Assembly: GCA_029168955.1 (NCBI GenBank)
Contig: JAPDOI010000697.1
Coordinates: 1 to 64,000, forward strand
Direction: 5' to 3'
Source: Aplectana chamaeleonis
Lineage: Eukaryota > Nematoda > Chromadorea > Rhabditida > Cosmocercidae
DNA length: 64,000 nt
This document shows positions 42,394 to 53,203 of the stretch, one piece after another (within the stretch, counting starts at the first letter, position 1; every line of letters starts with the position of its first letter). Position numbers and translations under genes: made by a program. Under the pieces are notes generated by a model that was given only the letters and a program-made list of their open reading frames with translations, was not told where the DNA came from and ran no database searches.

Positions 42394-43499
42394 CTAGCAG
42401 ACAGCCTCGGTTATTTCGACGAGCGGTTCGAGAACTGGTTGAAACTTTTGCCGAATTCCTGATACTCTCCGTTCTCGCGGCTCGTCGCTTTGTCGCTCAC
42501 AATCCTGGTCGGTTGGACTCTGAACAAGCGAGTGAGACATGTGAGCAAGCCCTGATAATGAAGAAGTGTCGCTTACCGCTGGGCGAGGCCTGATAGCAAT
42601 CGACAAATAGACGTCAGGGAGGAGGCATTCTGGCTGCGCTTCGTCGCGAACCAGCCGAACACTGCCCGAATTCTCCTTCACATTCTGAAATAAATAGGAT
42701 ATGAATACTTTCCAATCAGGTATACCCATAGTAGGATATCCGCCAAAACGATTTTTAGCTACGGCCATAAGGGCCGTAGCCGAAAATCCATTGACTGGAG
42801 AAAATTCTCACAGAGACAGACGAGCTCTCACCGAAAGGAAAAGGGTACGCGTTTCTGGGTCGAAAAGGAATATAACTGAATACGCCAAAGACGCTTGTTA
42901 CTGACCTGCTCGTAGGCAATCAGCTGTCGCCAGAAACCTAGGTTTGGGCGGACCATGGCTCGCTTGGATTTCATCCTATGGTAAGCATCACGCAATGAGC
43001 GACACCTGAAATTTCAGTTTAAAACATCGAGGTGAAGGCGAAAATCGCTGAGCTTCGCAGTCAAAAGTCGACTAGGGAGTTCAGAAACCTGTATTTTGTG
43101 AGAAAGGCGAGGCAGATTGAGGCGGATCGCGAGACTCCAGCCACGCAGTGCACCAGGACTCGACCACCATCGGCAATTATGGCTTGGATCTGCAACAGCA
43201 TCCAATCAGCTTGAAATTTAGGCAATCGACTATGACGAGAAAGCGCTTACCTGGTCACTTTGCAGTTCTAAGTGGGGATAGATGTAGGTCTGTGGGGTAT
43301 CCTCCAGCCATAACTTCGTGCGCTGAATATCACCCAAACTCCGCAGATTCGGCACTTCAGTGGTAGCATTGATGATATGGGTGATTTTGTTTTTCTTCAT
43401 CTCTTCAGGAGTCAGGGAACTTACGCCACATATGAACAGCCCCGGTACAATTTCGCTAATCTTGGCATACTCCGGATTCACACGAAACGAAATGGACAT
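42394..43499 (-). CDS. Atypical dual-specificity protein phosphatase
   Basis: Five exons on minus: 43251-43499, 43089-43189, 42906-43005, 42577-42684, 42394-42519. All junctions are GT-AG; introns are 61, 83, 221 and 57 nt. The join keeps one frame of 227 residues. Seen: an N-terminal SEIVPGLFICGVSSL stretch typical of DUSPs, a general-acid candidate Asp67 in WLEDTPQTYIYPH, the catalytic P-loop HCVAGVSRS (Cys98, Arg104), then SLRDAYHRMKSKR and RPNLGFWRQLIAYE, both standard DUSP helices. A C-terminal tail of about 75 residues follows (RLVRDEAQPE, LPDVYL). Known: small atypical DUSPs lack the rhodanese/CH2 domain and dephosphorylate Ser/Thr/Tyr. The start was chosen because ATG lies one base after a strong 3' splice site. 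Exact substrate and orthologue are not assigned. The gene looks intact. Confidence 0.88.
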
Positions 43500-43514
43500 T
43501 CTGAAAAAAGTAAC
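43500..43514 (-). promoter_or_regulatory. 3' splice site at phosphatase start (possible SL trans-splice site)
   Basis: On minus, ACTTTTTTCAG ends one base before the ATG at 43499. In nematodes this is the typical setting of a spliced-leader acceptor. A cis intron with an upstream 5' UTR exon is the alternative; no clear donor was found upstream. Confidence 0.55.
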
Positions 43515-44611
43515 GAAAAAACTCCGAAAAGCCGTGCAGTATTCACAAAGTCGAACGATGAAAGAAAGCATGCGGAAGCAAGAAAGCACGACGCTGAATG
43601 AAATCACGTAGCAGGGAAGCTTTTCATTAGGAAATGACAGTGACGGCAATGACAACCTAATCTGGTAAATTCATGAAGTAGTAGTGCACTTGAGTGGAAT
43701 GAGGGAGAAGCACTGACAATGAGAGCCTAAATGCGAAATACTGATAGGACCAAAGACGAAAGAGATTTGCGTGTTCACTACAAAATGGATCGAAATTAAA
43801 ACCTTATCTCGAACGCGCTCAGAATTAAAGGTTAAGGATTGTTAAGAAACTACAGCTTAAAAAAACTATGTTAGGCACAATTCTGAACAACACAAGTGGC
43901 TCAAATTCACAAAAAAAACACAGCTTCCTATGGAACCTCGCATGGTGTTCCCCTGATTAGCGAGGAAATGAATGTTTTCTGGTGAATTCTGGAACGCTCT
44001 CTCCGAATCGCTGCAGCCACGAAGCGGCTGGCGTGGTTTGCTTTTGCCTGTCTGAAATCTGATTTTGCTGAGAACATCTGAGAAACAATTTACAGCATGC
44101 TAAAATTAGTACTTTCTAGAGGTGAGCTGAACGCCACGTTTGCTTACCTCTGGAAGATTTCGCTAGAAATTGCTTACAAGGACTATTTGAAATGGTGAAC
44201 TTGGGTAAGATGGCAACTTGCCGATTTTCAGACAATTACACGCTCCTGCCTCACTGATTTAGTGACTCGAATAGTCCACGACCACACATTTGTTGTTAGA
44301 GTGTCTACCTTATATAAATCAGTTCTCTCTGGAAGCGCACCGAAAAACGCTTTAGATCTGAACTCAAATTTCGCTACGGGAGTTGTTTGAGGTGCTTATC
44401 GCAGATATGTGGTCCATTTGCCACAGTTCGGTAGATTTAGTAGGAGTGGTGCACTGAGCGCGAAATTGAGGTCCACTCGTCATTTTTCGAGAATTTGAGG
44501 TAGATTACTCCTTATGAATGGTCTTATACCTACCATAACTTACTGTAATCTTTAAATATCAACACAATCACCACAGATTTCGTGCCCCCCGCTCCGAACC
44601 TGCAGAAATGC
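43515..44611. other. Unassigned upstream region
   Basis: A minus-strand GAG-GTAAGC donor near 44147 is preceded by a short open frame without a convincing acceptor. 44020-44050 holds a degenerate mirrored copy of the hairpin tail (AGCCACGAAGCGGCTGG). The promoter of the phosphatase should lie here, but I recognise no element. Confidence 0.35.
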
Positions 44612-44665
44612 ACATATTTTTGAATATGAATACAGCTTGGCACGAGGTGGTAACCGACTTTATTC

Positions 44666-44701
44666 GACTGACGTTTCGGCGGCTTCGCCTTCTTCAGAGT
44701 C
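44666..44701 (-). ncRNA. Hammerhead-ribozyme-like motif, PLE left arm
   Basis: On minus: GACT, then CTGAAGA (fits CUGANGA), A, GGCG-AAGC-CGCC (a 4-bp helix II), then GAAAC, GTC and AGTC. The outer GACT and AGTC pair as helix I. All three core elements are in order. One unpaired A in helix II and a helix III of at most 2 bp weaken it, though PLE hammerheads are known for minimal helix III. The right-arm copy at 46102-46137 has lost helix I pairing (AACT). Confidence 0.5.
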
Positions 44702-44900
44702 TGAAAGAGCCAATTCCATTTATAAAAATACACGATCAAACGCCGTAACGGTAAACTCTCTACAGAAAATCGACTCCCAAATTTCCAAACTGATAAACAG
44801 GAGAAAAGTAGACAACGTATCGTACCTAATCAAGTCCTCAAGCGATCATGGATCAGTAGGAGTACGGATGGGCACCGGTGGAACAGAAATTCGGCCCGAA

Positions 44901-45332
44901 TCAGAAGGCAAGTCTGATATAGGGCTGGAGTTCCCGGGTTATATATAGGCCCTCGTCCTTCCGGTTGATCTTGGGATCTCTCGCATGGATCCAGAACGCC
45001 TCGAGCTTTTCGCGCACTTGTCGTGACCTCCGCGCCAGTATCTCCACTCGCACCTCAAAATCCTCCCCCGGTGTAATTATCTCTGTGGGTCCGCAGTGCA
45101 GTGTAACTGCGCGACCTTCCTTTCCCATCTAAGTGTTCTTTGATACGCACATGCAATGGTCGAGCTGTCTCTCCGATATATTCCTCACCGCAGCTCTGGC
45201 ATGTGATGAGATAGATGACACCTGTAGCAGCACAATCACCTTCCCTGCCCTGAGGGCAAATGACGCATCGTGGTATAACGCAGGCGCGATCGTATAGGCG
45301 ATTTCTGACCAGTTGACGTTTCAAATTATTGG
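44901..45332 (-). pseudogene. PLE GIY-YIG endonuclease fragment, left arm
   Basis: Two overlapping frames: RQLVRNRLYDRACVI, a zinc-type CVICPQGREGDC, GVIYLITCQSCGEEYIGET (GIY and YIG boxes) and VRIKEHLDGK; then, after a frameshift near 45100, EDFEVRVEILARRSRQ and LEAFWIHARDPKINRK. No reverse transcriptase part remains. Compared with the 7122-8150 element it is a different PLE subfamily (ETARPLHVRIKEH versus KPGRALCVRIKEH). Confidence 0.75.
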
Positions 45333-45379
45333 ACCAGGCGCGACCAGGTCAAGACCCGGGCGCGAGCAGGGACCCAACA

Positions 45380-45904
45380 GACCACCCAGCGATAAAATTT
45401 CGTTCATGATACCTTTCATTTCGGATGAAGTGAGCAGCGCCGTCAGAAAGTGCTTGCGAAGAACGGGGTTAGAAAACACAGTGGCTTTGGTAGACATCCC
45501 ACCCAATAATTTGAAACGTCAACTGGTCAGAAATCGCCTATACGATCGTGCCTGCGTCATTTGCCCTCAGGGCAGGGATGGTAATTGTGCTGCTACAGGT
45601 GTCATCTATCTCATCACATGCCAGAGCTGCGGTGAGGAATATATCGGAGAAACAGCTCGACCATTGCATGTGCGTATCAAAGAACACTTAGATGGAAAGG
45701 AAGGTCGCGCAGTTACACTGCACTGGGGACCCACAGATAATTGCCACCGGGGAGGATTTTGAGGTGCGAGTGGAGATACTGGCGCGGGAGGTCACGACAA
45801 GTGCGCGAAAAGCTCTCGAGGCGTTCTGGATCCATGCGAGAGATCCCAAGATCAACCGGAAGGACGAGGGAGAACTCCAGCCCTATATCAGACTTGCCTT
45901 CTGA
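45380..45904 (+). pseudogene. PLE GIY-YIG endonuclease fragment, right arm
   Basis: Longer than its mirror: it begins in the RT-endonuclease linker (SFMIPFISDEVSSAVRKCL, VALVDIPPNNLKRQLVRN), then CVICPQGRDGNC, GVIYLITCQSCGEEYIGET, and after a frameshift near 45720 GEDFEVRVEILAREV and LEAFWIHARDPKINRKDE. Compared with the left arm, three residues are lost within the CVI...C linker. Dead copy. Confidence 0.75.
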
Positions 45905-46193
45905 TTCGGGCCGAATTTCTGTTCCACCGGTGCCCATCCGCCACTCTACTGATCCATGATCGCTTGAACGATTGGAGGTACGATACGTTGTCTACTTTTC
46001 TCCTGTTTATCAGTTGTAAATTTGGGAGTCGATTTTCTGTAGAGAGTTTACCGTTACGGCGTTTGATCGTGTATTTTTATAAATGGAATTGGCTCTTCAG
46101 GAACTCTGAAGAAGGCAAGCCGCCAGAAACGTCAGTCGAATAAAGTCGGTTACCACCTCGTGCCAAGCTGTATTCATATTCAAAAATATTCTA

Positions 46194-46594
46194 CTAATGC
46201 CGAGGTTCAGTGAGAGTCGTGCATGGCAACTGGAAATGCACATAACTTTGTTCACAGTTGGACCCAGCAAAATCTGAGATCAGATTCGGAGACAGCGTGC
46301 TAGAATTGACCAGAAGATATTCATCACCCTTCAAATCCATTGAAACACCATGCGAGGTTCCCTTCTTGGAAATATTCTGAAAATGCTTCATAACTACTTT
46401 GGCCCGTCCGCAAGAAAACTGACTGTTTGAATAATTTTGAATACAAGAAAATAGCGACCTCGGGTATTCAACTGTCACACATTGAATTTGATTGAGATAG
46501 CTCCGAACTACTCGAAAAGTTTGTAAGTTCACATCTGGGTGTCTCCATATTAGCTCAAAGGTATCCAACAAGTGTACAGAGATTCTGCAAAAAT
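46194..46594 (-). CDS. Exon of an unidentified host gene (candidate)
   Basis: A 130-codon frame opening after a TTTTTGCAG acceptor (46584) or a CAGATCAG acceptor (46594). The product looks like an alpha-helical repeat or solenoid protein (HLLDTFELIWRHPDVNLQTF, FRVVRSYLNQI). It ends only four bases from the PLE pair at 46190, so the PLE probably sits in the following intron or has truncated the gene. An in-frame upstream exon could be 46979-47042 on minus (contains VTACLSLAAYVIKVLI, donor GTCAGT), but that stretch is also open on plus. I do not recognise the family. Confidence 0.35.
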
Positions 46595-47003
46595 CTGATC
46601 TGTTCACTTATTTGAAATGTTGAGCGAAACAAACAATGAATGGGTCCCCATAACCTAGAACAAGGTCCAAATTCTGAAAAGCTTGTGTGTGCTCACAGGA
46701 ATAGTTCGTCATTTAAGGTTCGATAAACAATGAGGAACATAGAAGCCGTTGAGTCAAACTAACGTCGCATTGTATCAATAACAATAAAAATGGGCTGGAA
46801 AAGGAGCGTGGAGAAGGAGAAACAATATGAACCCGCTTTAGTCTTTATGTTTTGGTGGCACGAGTGGGTGAGGTCATATGTTCGTGGCCACGTGGGTGTC
46901 TGCCAGGCCGGCTGGGATGGCAACATACCCATTAGTGATTTAACTGAAGTATAGAAGGGGAGGGAAATGACTGTACTGACCGATAAGAACTTTGATGACA
47001 TAG

Positions 47004-47222
47004 GCAGCCAGAGAGAGGCAGGCAGTCACAGTTTCTGACGACCTAAAAAGGGCAGTGGAATGCACTTTGGGCGAAGCACGTAGCCTCGATGAATTCAATG
47101 CCCTCAGAGAACGAGCAGAGCGCGAGCGCCAGATGAGCTCACCGAACCGCCAACTTCACCACAAACACAAGATACATATTGTGAAAGCTACGGACAAAGC
47201 ATCACGAGGACAGGGAACTTAG
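47004..47222 (+). CDS. Open frame, possible retroelement piece
   Basis: A 72-codon plus-strand frame with charged, coiled-coil-like sequence (LDEFNALRERAERERQ) followed by KIHIVKATDKAS. The last part recalls the I-V-x-K-x-x-D-K-G box upstream of the RT domain in Penelope-like elements, but the match is short. Stops follow at once, so if it is a PLE N-terminal fragment it is dead. It is antisense to the possible host exon at 46979-47042. Confidence 0.25.
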   Translation, partial: AARERQAVTVSDDLKRAVECTLGEARSLDEFNALRERAERERQMSSPNRQLHHKHKIHIVKATDKASRGQGT

Positions 47223-47433
47223 CCCAAAAACTAGTGATTAGGTTGCAGGGCATACAAAGTTATAACCAAAAAAACGCTTCACTGTAAATCTGGACAGAAA
47301 ACAAACCAGGAACTGCAGAGCATAGCACGAAGAAAAAAAACCTGAACCACTCTCAGACTTTGGCGTCTACTCGAAAATCAAGCAATCAGGTCAACATTCC
47401 AACGGAAAAATATCAGAGATATTCATGCGACCC

Positions 47434-47927
47434 TTTAAAGGCAGTGTTCACGATAAGAATCGTTTCTCTGCTTTTTTGCCTATCTTGAAGACGGTCCCAT
47501 GCTGATTCGAATGATGTTTTTGGAATCGTACAAGACCTTCTAGGGACGGAGTTATGGTCCCTCAAAAATTGAGCTAAGGAAACATGGTGGACGAGTTGTC
47601 CGAGGCTTGTAACTTCCGTCATTTGCAGCCGATGTATGCGAGCTGACGTGAGTAAGGAGAGAACTTGAGAGTGAAGGGAAGAACGGGGCTAATGACTGGA
47701 AATCATCGCTCATCTTACGATCTCGAGCTTTCATTTGTTCACGTCGGTGGGCGTGGAAAGTGCATCTGGGGGTGATGAGCTGACGGGTGTCCAACTTTGG
47801 GCCCGTAGGGGACCGTTCCGAGCTAATTTTTCTTAGGTTTTTCAACGTTAGGGTTGCACTAGGCCCTGCATCTGCCGATCTCCACCAAAAAACTGACATG
47901 GTTTTTATCGTGGACACTGCCTTTAAA
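47434..47927 (+). mobile_element. TTAA MITE (GGCAGTGTTCACG family)
   Basis: TTTAA-AGGCAGTGTTCACGATAAG at the left and TTATCGTGGACACTGCCT-TTAA at the right. Nearly identical in length and sequence to 59498-59991 (494 bp each), so the family has been active fairly recently. Confidence 0.8.
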
Positions 47928-50796
47928 GACCTACGCAACCTCCAATTTCCTCTTTCACATTGATGTTAACTGAGTGAAAGGATGTGATTTCGGACAACTC
48001 ACATGTCCAAAACTTGAATTTGGAGACAACTCAAAATGCTACGTGTCCTGCCTTATTAAACTTCCTGATCCAAAATGTTCAATGATAAATTGTAAGTTGT
48101 TAACACGGAAGTTCAATGTTGCTTCCCGAATGACAGTATAAAAAAAGTTGCTCACGGAAGTTTCCATCCAAATCTCAAAAAACTGTTAGCTGTATTGTAA
48201 CTGTTTAAATCATTTGAACCTGATTTCATCCACATCGTTGTGGCACAAATCTGGAAATCTTCTATTGTCCTCGGCTCTCTCCTTCAAAAAAAAGCAACAG
48301 AAAAAGGAAACTGCACCGGAACGCTGAAAATGCTGACGCATATTTCATGCATTTTCATCATCTTCTTTCTTCCATTTAATCTCTGAAACTTCCAGGAATG
48401 TGCAGCTTCAGGGCAAATGAAATCAAAACATATCACACGTTCGAACTGATTCGAAATAAATAGGCAAAAAAGGTGCTTGGCGCAATGCCAATCTGAAACG
48501 TTGGGAATGGAGTTTTCAAAATTTTTACCCACTAAATATGCATATGCACGCAAACTAGGAATCATAAAAAGTCTGATAGATGCACAGGCATTTCTGTAGA
48601 TAATAGGCAACTGAAGAGCAATAGGAAAAAGAATAACGGAGCATCAGGGAAACCTCAAGAAAATTAAGCCTTTAAAAAATTTAAAGCGATCTGGTGTAAA
48701 CAAATTTGCTTCACCTAAACCTCAAACAAAAAAAAGAAGGTCTGAAACCCAATAAAGAGTGGAAAAACGCGCCTCTTTTATTGGTTGGCATGGGATCCAA
48801 GGCAGAAATGCTACAGCTTCTGTCGGAAATATGGCATATCCGAATTCGATCATAATAGTGGGGGAAAACAAGAATCAGAGACTGAATGGGTGGCCTTAGC
48901 TGTTTGATGTGGCCGTTTTCAGAACATGTCCTTCTCACTCTGAGGTTGTTTTCGACTTTCAGTGGCGACATGATTACGGTACTGAGCGATCGTTAAAACG
49001 ACGAGCAAAACACTGAGGGCATGGAACGGGTTAATATCAGATAGTGGAGGGCAACCCTCGCAATGACGTCTAAGACTAACCCGAAGATGTTTTAATCTTA
49101 GACACTCTACAACCGGGATTTCTACCAAAAAGCGAGGCCGATGAGCAGGAAAAGCAACGCGCCTGATCTTGTTGCGGTTGCTGATTTATTTCGACGACGC
49201 GAATTTCCCCGTCGAAAAAGTCCATTCTTCAATCGAACAAAACACGATTGCCATTCATGGAGGTCGACGTGATCGATTCGCACCAACGCAGGGCGCAATT
49301 CCACTTCGAAAACAAGGTGGAATCACGGATTTCGCGGAAAACGTGAAAAAATCATCCATGGAACGGGGGTTCCATCCAATCCCGACACGTGTCGATGCTG
49401 AATCTGGGATTCATGGATTGAAAACCACGGTTTAGCTCCAATCGATACGCAGCATGGCTACAATGTGGTTAGCGCTTAGGGAATCCCAGACTTTCAGGCC
49501 GTGCTACTGGGAGACTGCACAAGTGATGAAGTAGGAATGCAGTACAGCAGGCTTGAATGAGTCCAGCTGGAGCCAACAAGGAAGCCTGTGAGCAGCGCCG
49601 AGCGCCACTCTACTGACTGGGTGTGGGGAGGGCGCTGAGGCGGGGCTGATGGGCCAGCCTGCGCCGGCATGCGCCCAACACGTGAACGGAGCGCACACAG
49701 AGCAACAACGGGCTGAAAAGCAGGGATTCAGCAAGCAGGAGAGAGGCAGAGTGAGAGCGGGGTTAGCAACAAGTACTCAACTGATTTCATGACTCATACC
49801 CATCACTAATCGCTATTCTTGTCGGAAACATTGGGAAATGTACTAGTTCCGTTCAAAACCTTGAACTTCAAGGAGAACTCGGGAACCTCATAAAAACGTG
49901 AAAAAAGGTTTTCATAAACTCATGGCACTGTTCTGAAAGGTGGGGGTCTTGACGTGTGAATGAAGTTTTAGGCAGTGTTTGATGATTTACATTTTCACAG
50001 TGATAAACAAAATTGTGATATCTTATGGCCTTTTGATGTAAAACCAACAGACATTGAACGACCACGATGATTTCGATTGAAGGGCGCTGCGAAAAGTAAG
50101 GTCTCCAAATTGAAGTTTATGAGCAGTCTGCACTTCATAATTCAAGCGTCACTAAATCAACTTCTCAGAGGTGAAGGCCATAGAACTTACAGCTGTTCGA
50201 ACAGAACTTGACACATTCACAGATACGCCCGAATATTCCTCAGCCCTTTTTCAATATTAACCCAACGATCTTTAAGATTTTTTTTTGGTTTTTCTGTTAA
50301 TATCTTTGTTGTCAGACCATTTTTTTTTCACTTTCAAGAATGTACTGAATCAAATGTGAGTCAACAATTTTCCCCTTGTCCGTCTGTTTTCTTTCGATAA
50401 GTGTACTATACTTTTTCAAAGCTTAACCCTTCTCCTAACTAAAGGCGTTTAACGCTGCTCAAAAAACTCCACCTATGCAGTTGAATTTTAACATCGAAAT
50501 GTGTGCAACGATTCAGTACATTTGAGCCCTGTGAAGACTAAATTATAGTACCGACACCGATTGACAGAATTCCTTCCTTGGGGCGCGACTTGGATTTTTC
50601 AGATTTCTTGGAAAAATTATATATAAATTTTTATATTGAAAAACACACCGTTGCGTATTCTATTAATGTTCATGTCAAGTGTTATTAATAGTGATACAAA
50701 AAAATTTTCAATTTCACTCGTAATGTTTGTACAAGGTATTGAGCATATCTGCTTGCCTATAAGAGATTGAACCAGCATTTTCCTTTTTTTGAGTGG
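47928..50796. other. Unassigned, gene-poor
   Basis: Overlapping open frames at 48711-49435 (for example plus 49129-49260, ATG start, Arg-rich) have no supporting splice partners. 49560-49700 is locally GC-rich. A partial MITE-like terminus (TTTTAGGCAGTGTTTGATGA) lies near 49967. I call no gene. Confidence 0.4.
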
Positions 50797-50951
50797 GACA
50801 GGGGCTGTCTACACACCGAGGGAGGAGCTGTCCCGTTTTTGCACTTCGAAACGTCACGCCACTAAATGCGAGCTGAGTGGTCCCGTGTGGAATTAGAGCC
50901 GCAAAAGGCTGGATAACTCCTCCCTCGGTGTGTAGAGAGCCCCTGTCCCCT
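50797..50951. mobile_element. 155-bp hairpin MITE
   Basis: GGGACAGGGGCTGTCTACAC and ACCGAGGGAGGAG mirror CTCCTCCCTCGGT and GTGTAGAGAGCCCCTGTCCC, with arms of about 33 bp. The loop contains a second GTCCCG pair. No clear target duplication. Confidence 0.75.
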
Positions 50952-51354
50952 TCACCGAAGCAAACAGCACTTTGTGTTAACATACCTTACAGTACACTGA
51001 GACGTTAATCTGCAAGAAACATAAAAAAATTGTGTATAACTCTAAATAATGATTAAAGTTTTTTATTATTATCCTCATTATTATTACTTGTGGCTTTTGG
51101 CCAAACACTCCATGAACTCCCTTTGTACAGAACCTATGGTGTTACGGGAAGTGGCCGTCGTGTGCCAGACGGCAGCATCCTTATGCAATGTGTGGGGATA
51201 CTTTGCACTAGAGCTGTGCACGCTATATGTATGGCTCAAACGTTCCCTGTGTATATTCAAGCGTCTGCTGGGTCTAGTCGAAGCAGTGGCACAAGCGAGC
51301 TGGTACCAACAGAATTGTAGACGCACCCAATTATTATTACCACTATTATTATTA

Positions 51355-51379
51355 CTATAATAATAATAATAATAATAAC

Positions 51380-51454
<75 letters not shown>

Positions 51455-51470
51455 TATTATGTGTGTGTGT

Positions 51471-51514
<44 letters not shown>

Positions 51515-51520
51515 ATTATT
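51355..51520. repeat. Palindromic trinucleotide array: (TAA)n - (GT)n - (TTA)n
   Basis: About 30 TAA/ATA units, then TTATTATGTGTGTGTGTG, then about 15 ATT units. The two trinucleotide blocks are complementary and could form a long AT hairpin with a GT loop. Confidence 0.9.
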
Positions 51521-52328
51521 ACTGTATATGCAAGTCCCTCATCCCACTGAATTTCCTTGGAAGCTGCGAAGTCTCGCTAGCCACTTGACATTGTGGTAGG
51601 CTTTACCAGTTCCAAAGTTTTCTTCCATAACATTTCGATTAATCGAGTACCCAGTAGCCTAAAAAATAATCTATCAAAAATGGGCTCTTCCAAGCAGAAG
51701 AGGTTTTGCGTGGACAGAAGCGTTTCAACAAAAGGGGAGTAAAAGGGAAAAGGAGAGGGCTTTTTTGCAAAAAATTAACAATATTTCTTGAGAACAGTTC
51801 ACCTGAGCTCTAACGTTTAATAACCAAAGCAAACGTTGCGTAAAAAAAACTGGGATTCAGAAGAGGACTCTTCTGCGGTTCTTCTAGCACCAATGAAAAC
51901 ATGTTCACTTGATACCTACAATTGAGAAGCCCCATGTTAATGTCTGACCTACACAATCGGAGAAGTAAACGAGTGAAAAATAAACCCGTAAAACATTTTC
52001 ATTTCCACCGTTGCCGGGCCATCCAAAAATCAACAATGAGTTTTGCTTTCATAATCAAAGAATTCGGGTCACGCGGTGTATCGAATTATTAGTATTTCCG
52101 ATTCTTTCCGATGCGCCCTTACATAGTTATATCAGTGATCTAAAACCTGGTCATCCTGAGATTCCTGTACGGTTCCAGTGTCTGACTGCTTTACTTCGGG
52201 TGGGCAGCCTTTTTTCCGATCTGTTCCGATTTTAGTGTTAGCTTCAGTCTGTCAAAACTTCCCCAAGCCCTTCACTAGAAAGCAACTCAAAACACCAGTA
52301 TATCTAGCATTTCTAGTTTCAAAATTGT
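51521..52328. other. Unassigned
   Basis: A minus-strand piece with an acceptor (GCAGTCAG) and donor (GACCAG-GTTTTAG) at about 52150-52185 could be a short exon; no joining partner was established. Nothing else is seen. Confidence 0.35.
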
Positions 52329-52722
52329 CTAATTTTTGTTTTCTGGCCATTCGCTTTCTGTGTGCTGATTTCTGATAAGCTCAATTTTCTGTTTTCTGGA
52401 ATAAAAAAACATTCTCCGCGCAACCCTTCTCTGGACCTTTTCACATTGATAAAATTGATCTTGACTTTGAGGAGATTTGAGCGAGTCTTATCCGTAGCGG
52501 ATTCTCAATAAACTTCAGGTTATTTTCTCTCAAAATCCGTTCTCTTTCGTTCTGTTTCTCATAGTTTTGCATAGCCGGAATCAATATAAACCGCTCACTG
52601 TTGGTCGACGATGGATGGTGAAATTTCGGCATGATTCCGCTCCAAACACTGCTGTCGTGCATTTTCTGATACGAATCCTCAGCTGGCCTGAGGATTTTGA
52701 CCTCGCTTGGCGTTGAAGAAGA
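52329..52722 (-). CDS. Two-exon host gene fragment, unknown function
   Basis: Exon 52445-52722 is open on minus over about 92 codons. It ends at a GTGAAA donor; the intron is 49 nt and ends in TTTTTTTATTCCAG; exon 52329-52395 continues the same frame for 22 codons to a TAG. The join gives a charged, helical C-terminal region: MPKFHHPSSTNSERFILIP, NYEKQNERERILRENNLKF, IENPLRIRLAQI and finally IELIRNQHTESEWPENKN. The intron size and the perfect reading-frame match at the junction argue for a real gene. The 5' end is open; an acceptor around 52690-52710 is possible, so upstream exons are missing from this model. I do not recognise the family; a coiled-coil scaffold would fit. Confidence 0.45.
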
Positions 52723-52876
52723 TCAGATTACCACTCATTTCGCCGAAATGCTTCAACCTTCATAGTGCATCCTCGTGGTGATGGTGTGTGTTTGTGAAGC
52801 TGGTGAGTGGGCTTGTGATTGTCAGGTGCATCTCGAGTTGATTGGCGGCTGCTTGTCTGATGATTTTCTGCTTCAG

Positions 52877-53203
52877 CCGATTATGAATTTCTATTCCCTT
52901 GTTTTCGTGGTCTTTGGTGTAGCCTCGATCTTCTCCGGCCGTGCCTTATTCCTCCTTCTCCTCCTTCATGGCCACATCTAACACTCCTGCTCATCTGCCT
53001 TCCCGTGCGGCCTTCACATGTGTCCCTCCTGTGTCCCTCCCATGCTATTCACGTGTCGCCCACATGAATAGGCCCGACTCTGCGGAGGATGTTGTGAGAA
53101 CCGGACGTCGTCAATGCGGCCGTCGCTTTGCTGACGGAGAAAAACTCTGTCAGTCTACTCAGGTCGCTGAGGCTGGCTGCAACGGCTCAGTTCGGTTTCT
53201 TTA
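52877..53203 (+). CDS. Open frames behind a splice acceptor; possible secreted product
   Basis: A TTTTCTGCTTCAG acceptor ends at 52876; six bases on, ATG (52883) starts a strong signal peptide (MNFYSLVFVVFGVASIFSG). That frame ends at 52981. A second frame (from about 52941) continues to 53203 with cysteines in GRRQCGRRFADGEKLCQ; a single-base consensus error near 52940 would fuse the two. The C-G-x9-C spacing recalls nematode insulin-like B chains, but there is no A-chain pair, so I do not assign it. A rival first exon ends at a GTGAGT donor at 52802. Confidence 0.3.

Larger units (their letters stand above)
44612..46190. mobile_element. Inverted pair of Penelope-like element 3' ends
   Basis: Arms 44612-45332 and 45500-46190 are reverse complements, from TATTTTTGAATATGAATACA at the outer ends to GACGTTTCAAATTATTGG at the inner ends, with a 167-bp loop that belongs to the right-hand copy only. 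Each arm encodes the PLE GIY-YIG domain reading outward from the centre, followed by a PLE 3' region with GACTGACGTTTCGGCGG. This is either one insertion with an inverted partial copy, as PLEs often form, or two insertions. The arms differ by small indels and both copies have frameshifts. Confidence 0.8.

Noticed and set aside
52941..53203. Insulin-like peptide
   Set aside because: Only a B-chain-like CGRRFADGEKLC spacing is present; no paired-cysteine A chain follows, and a frameshift must be assumed to reach the signal peptide.
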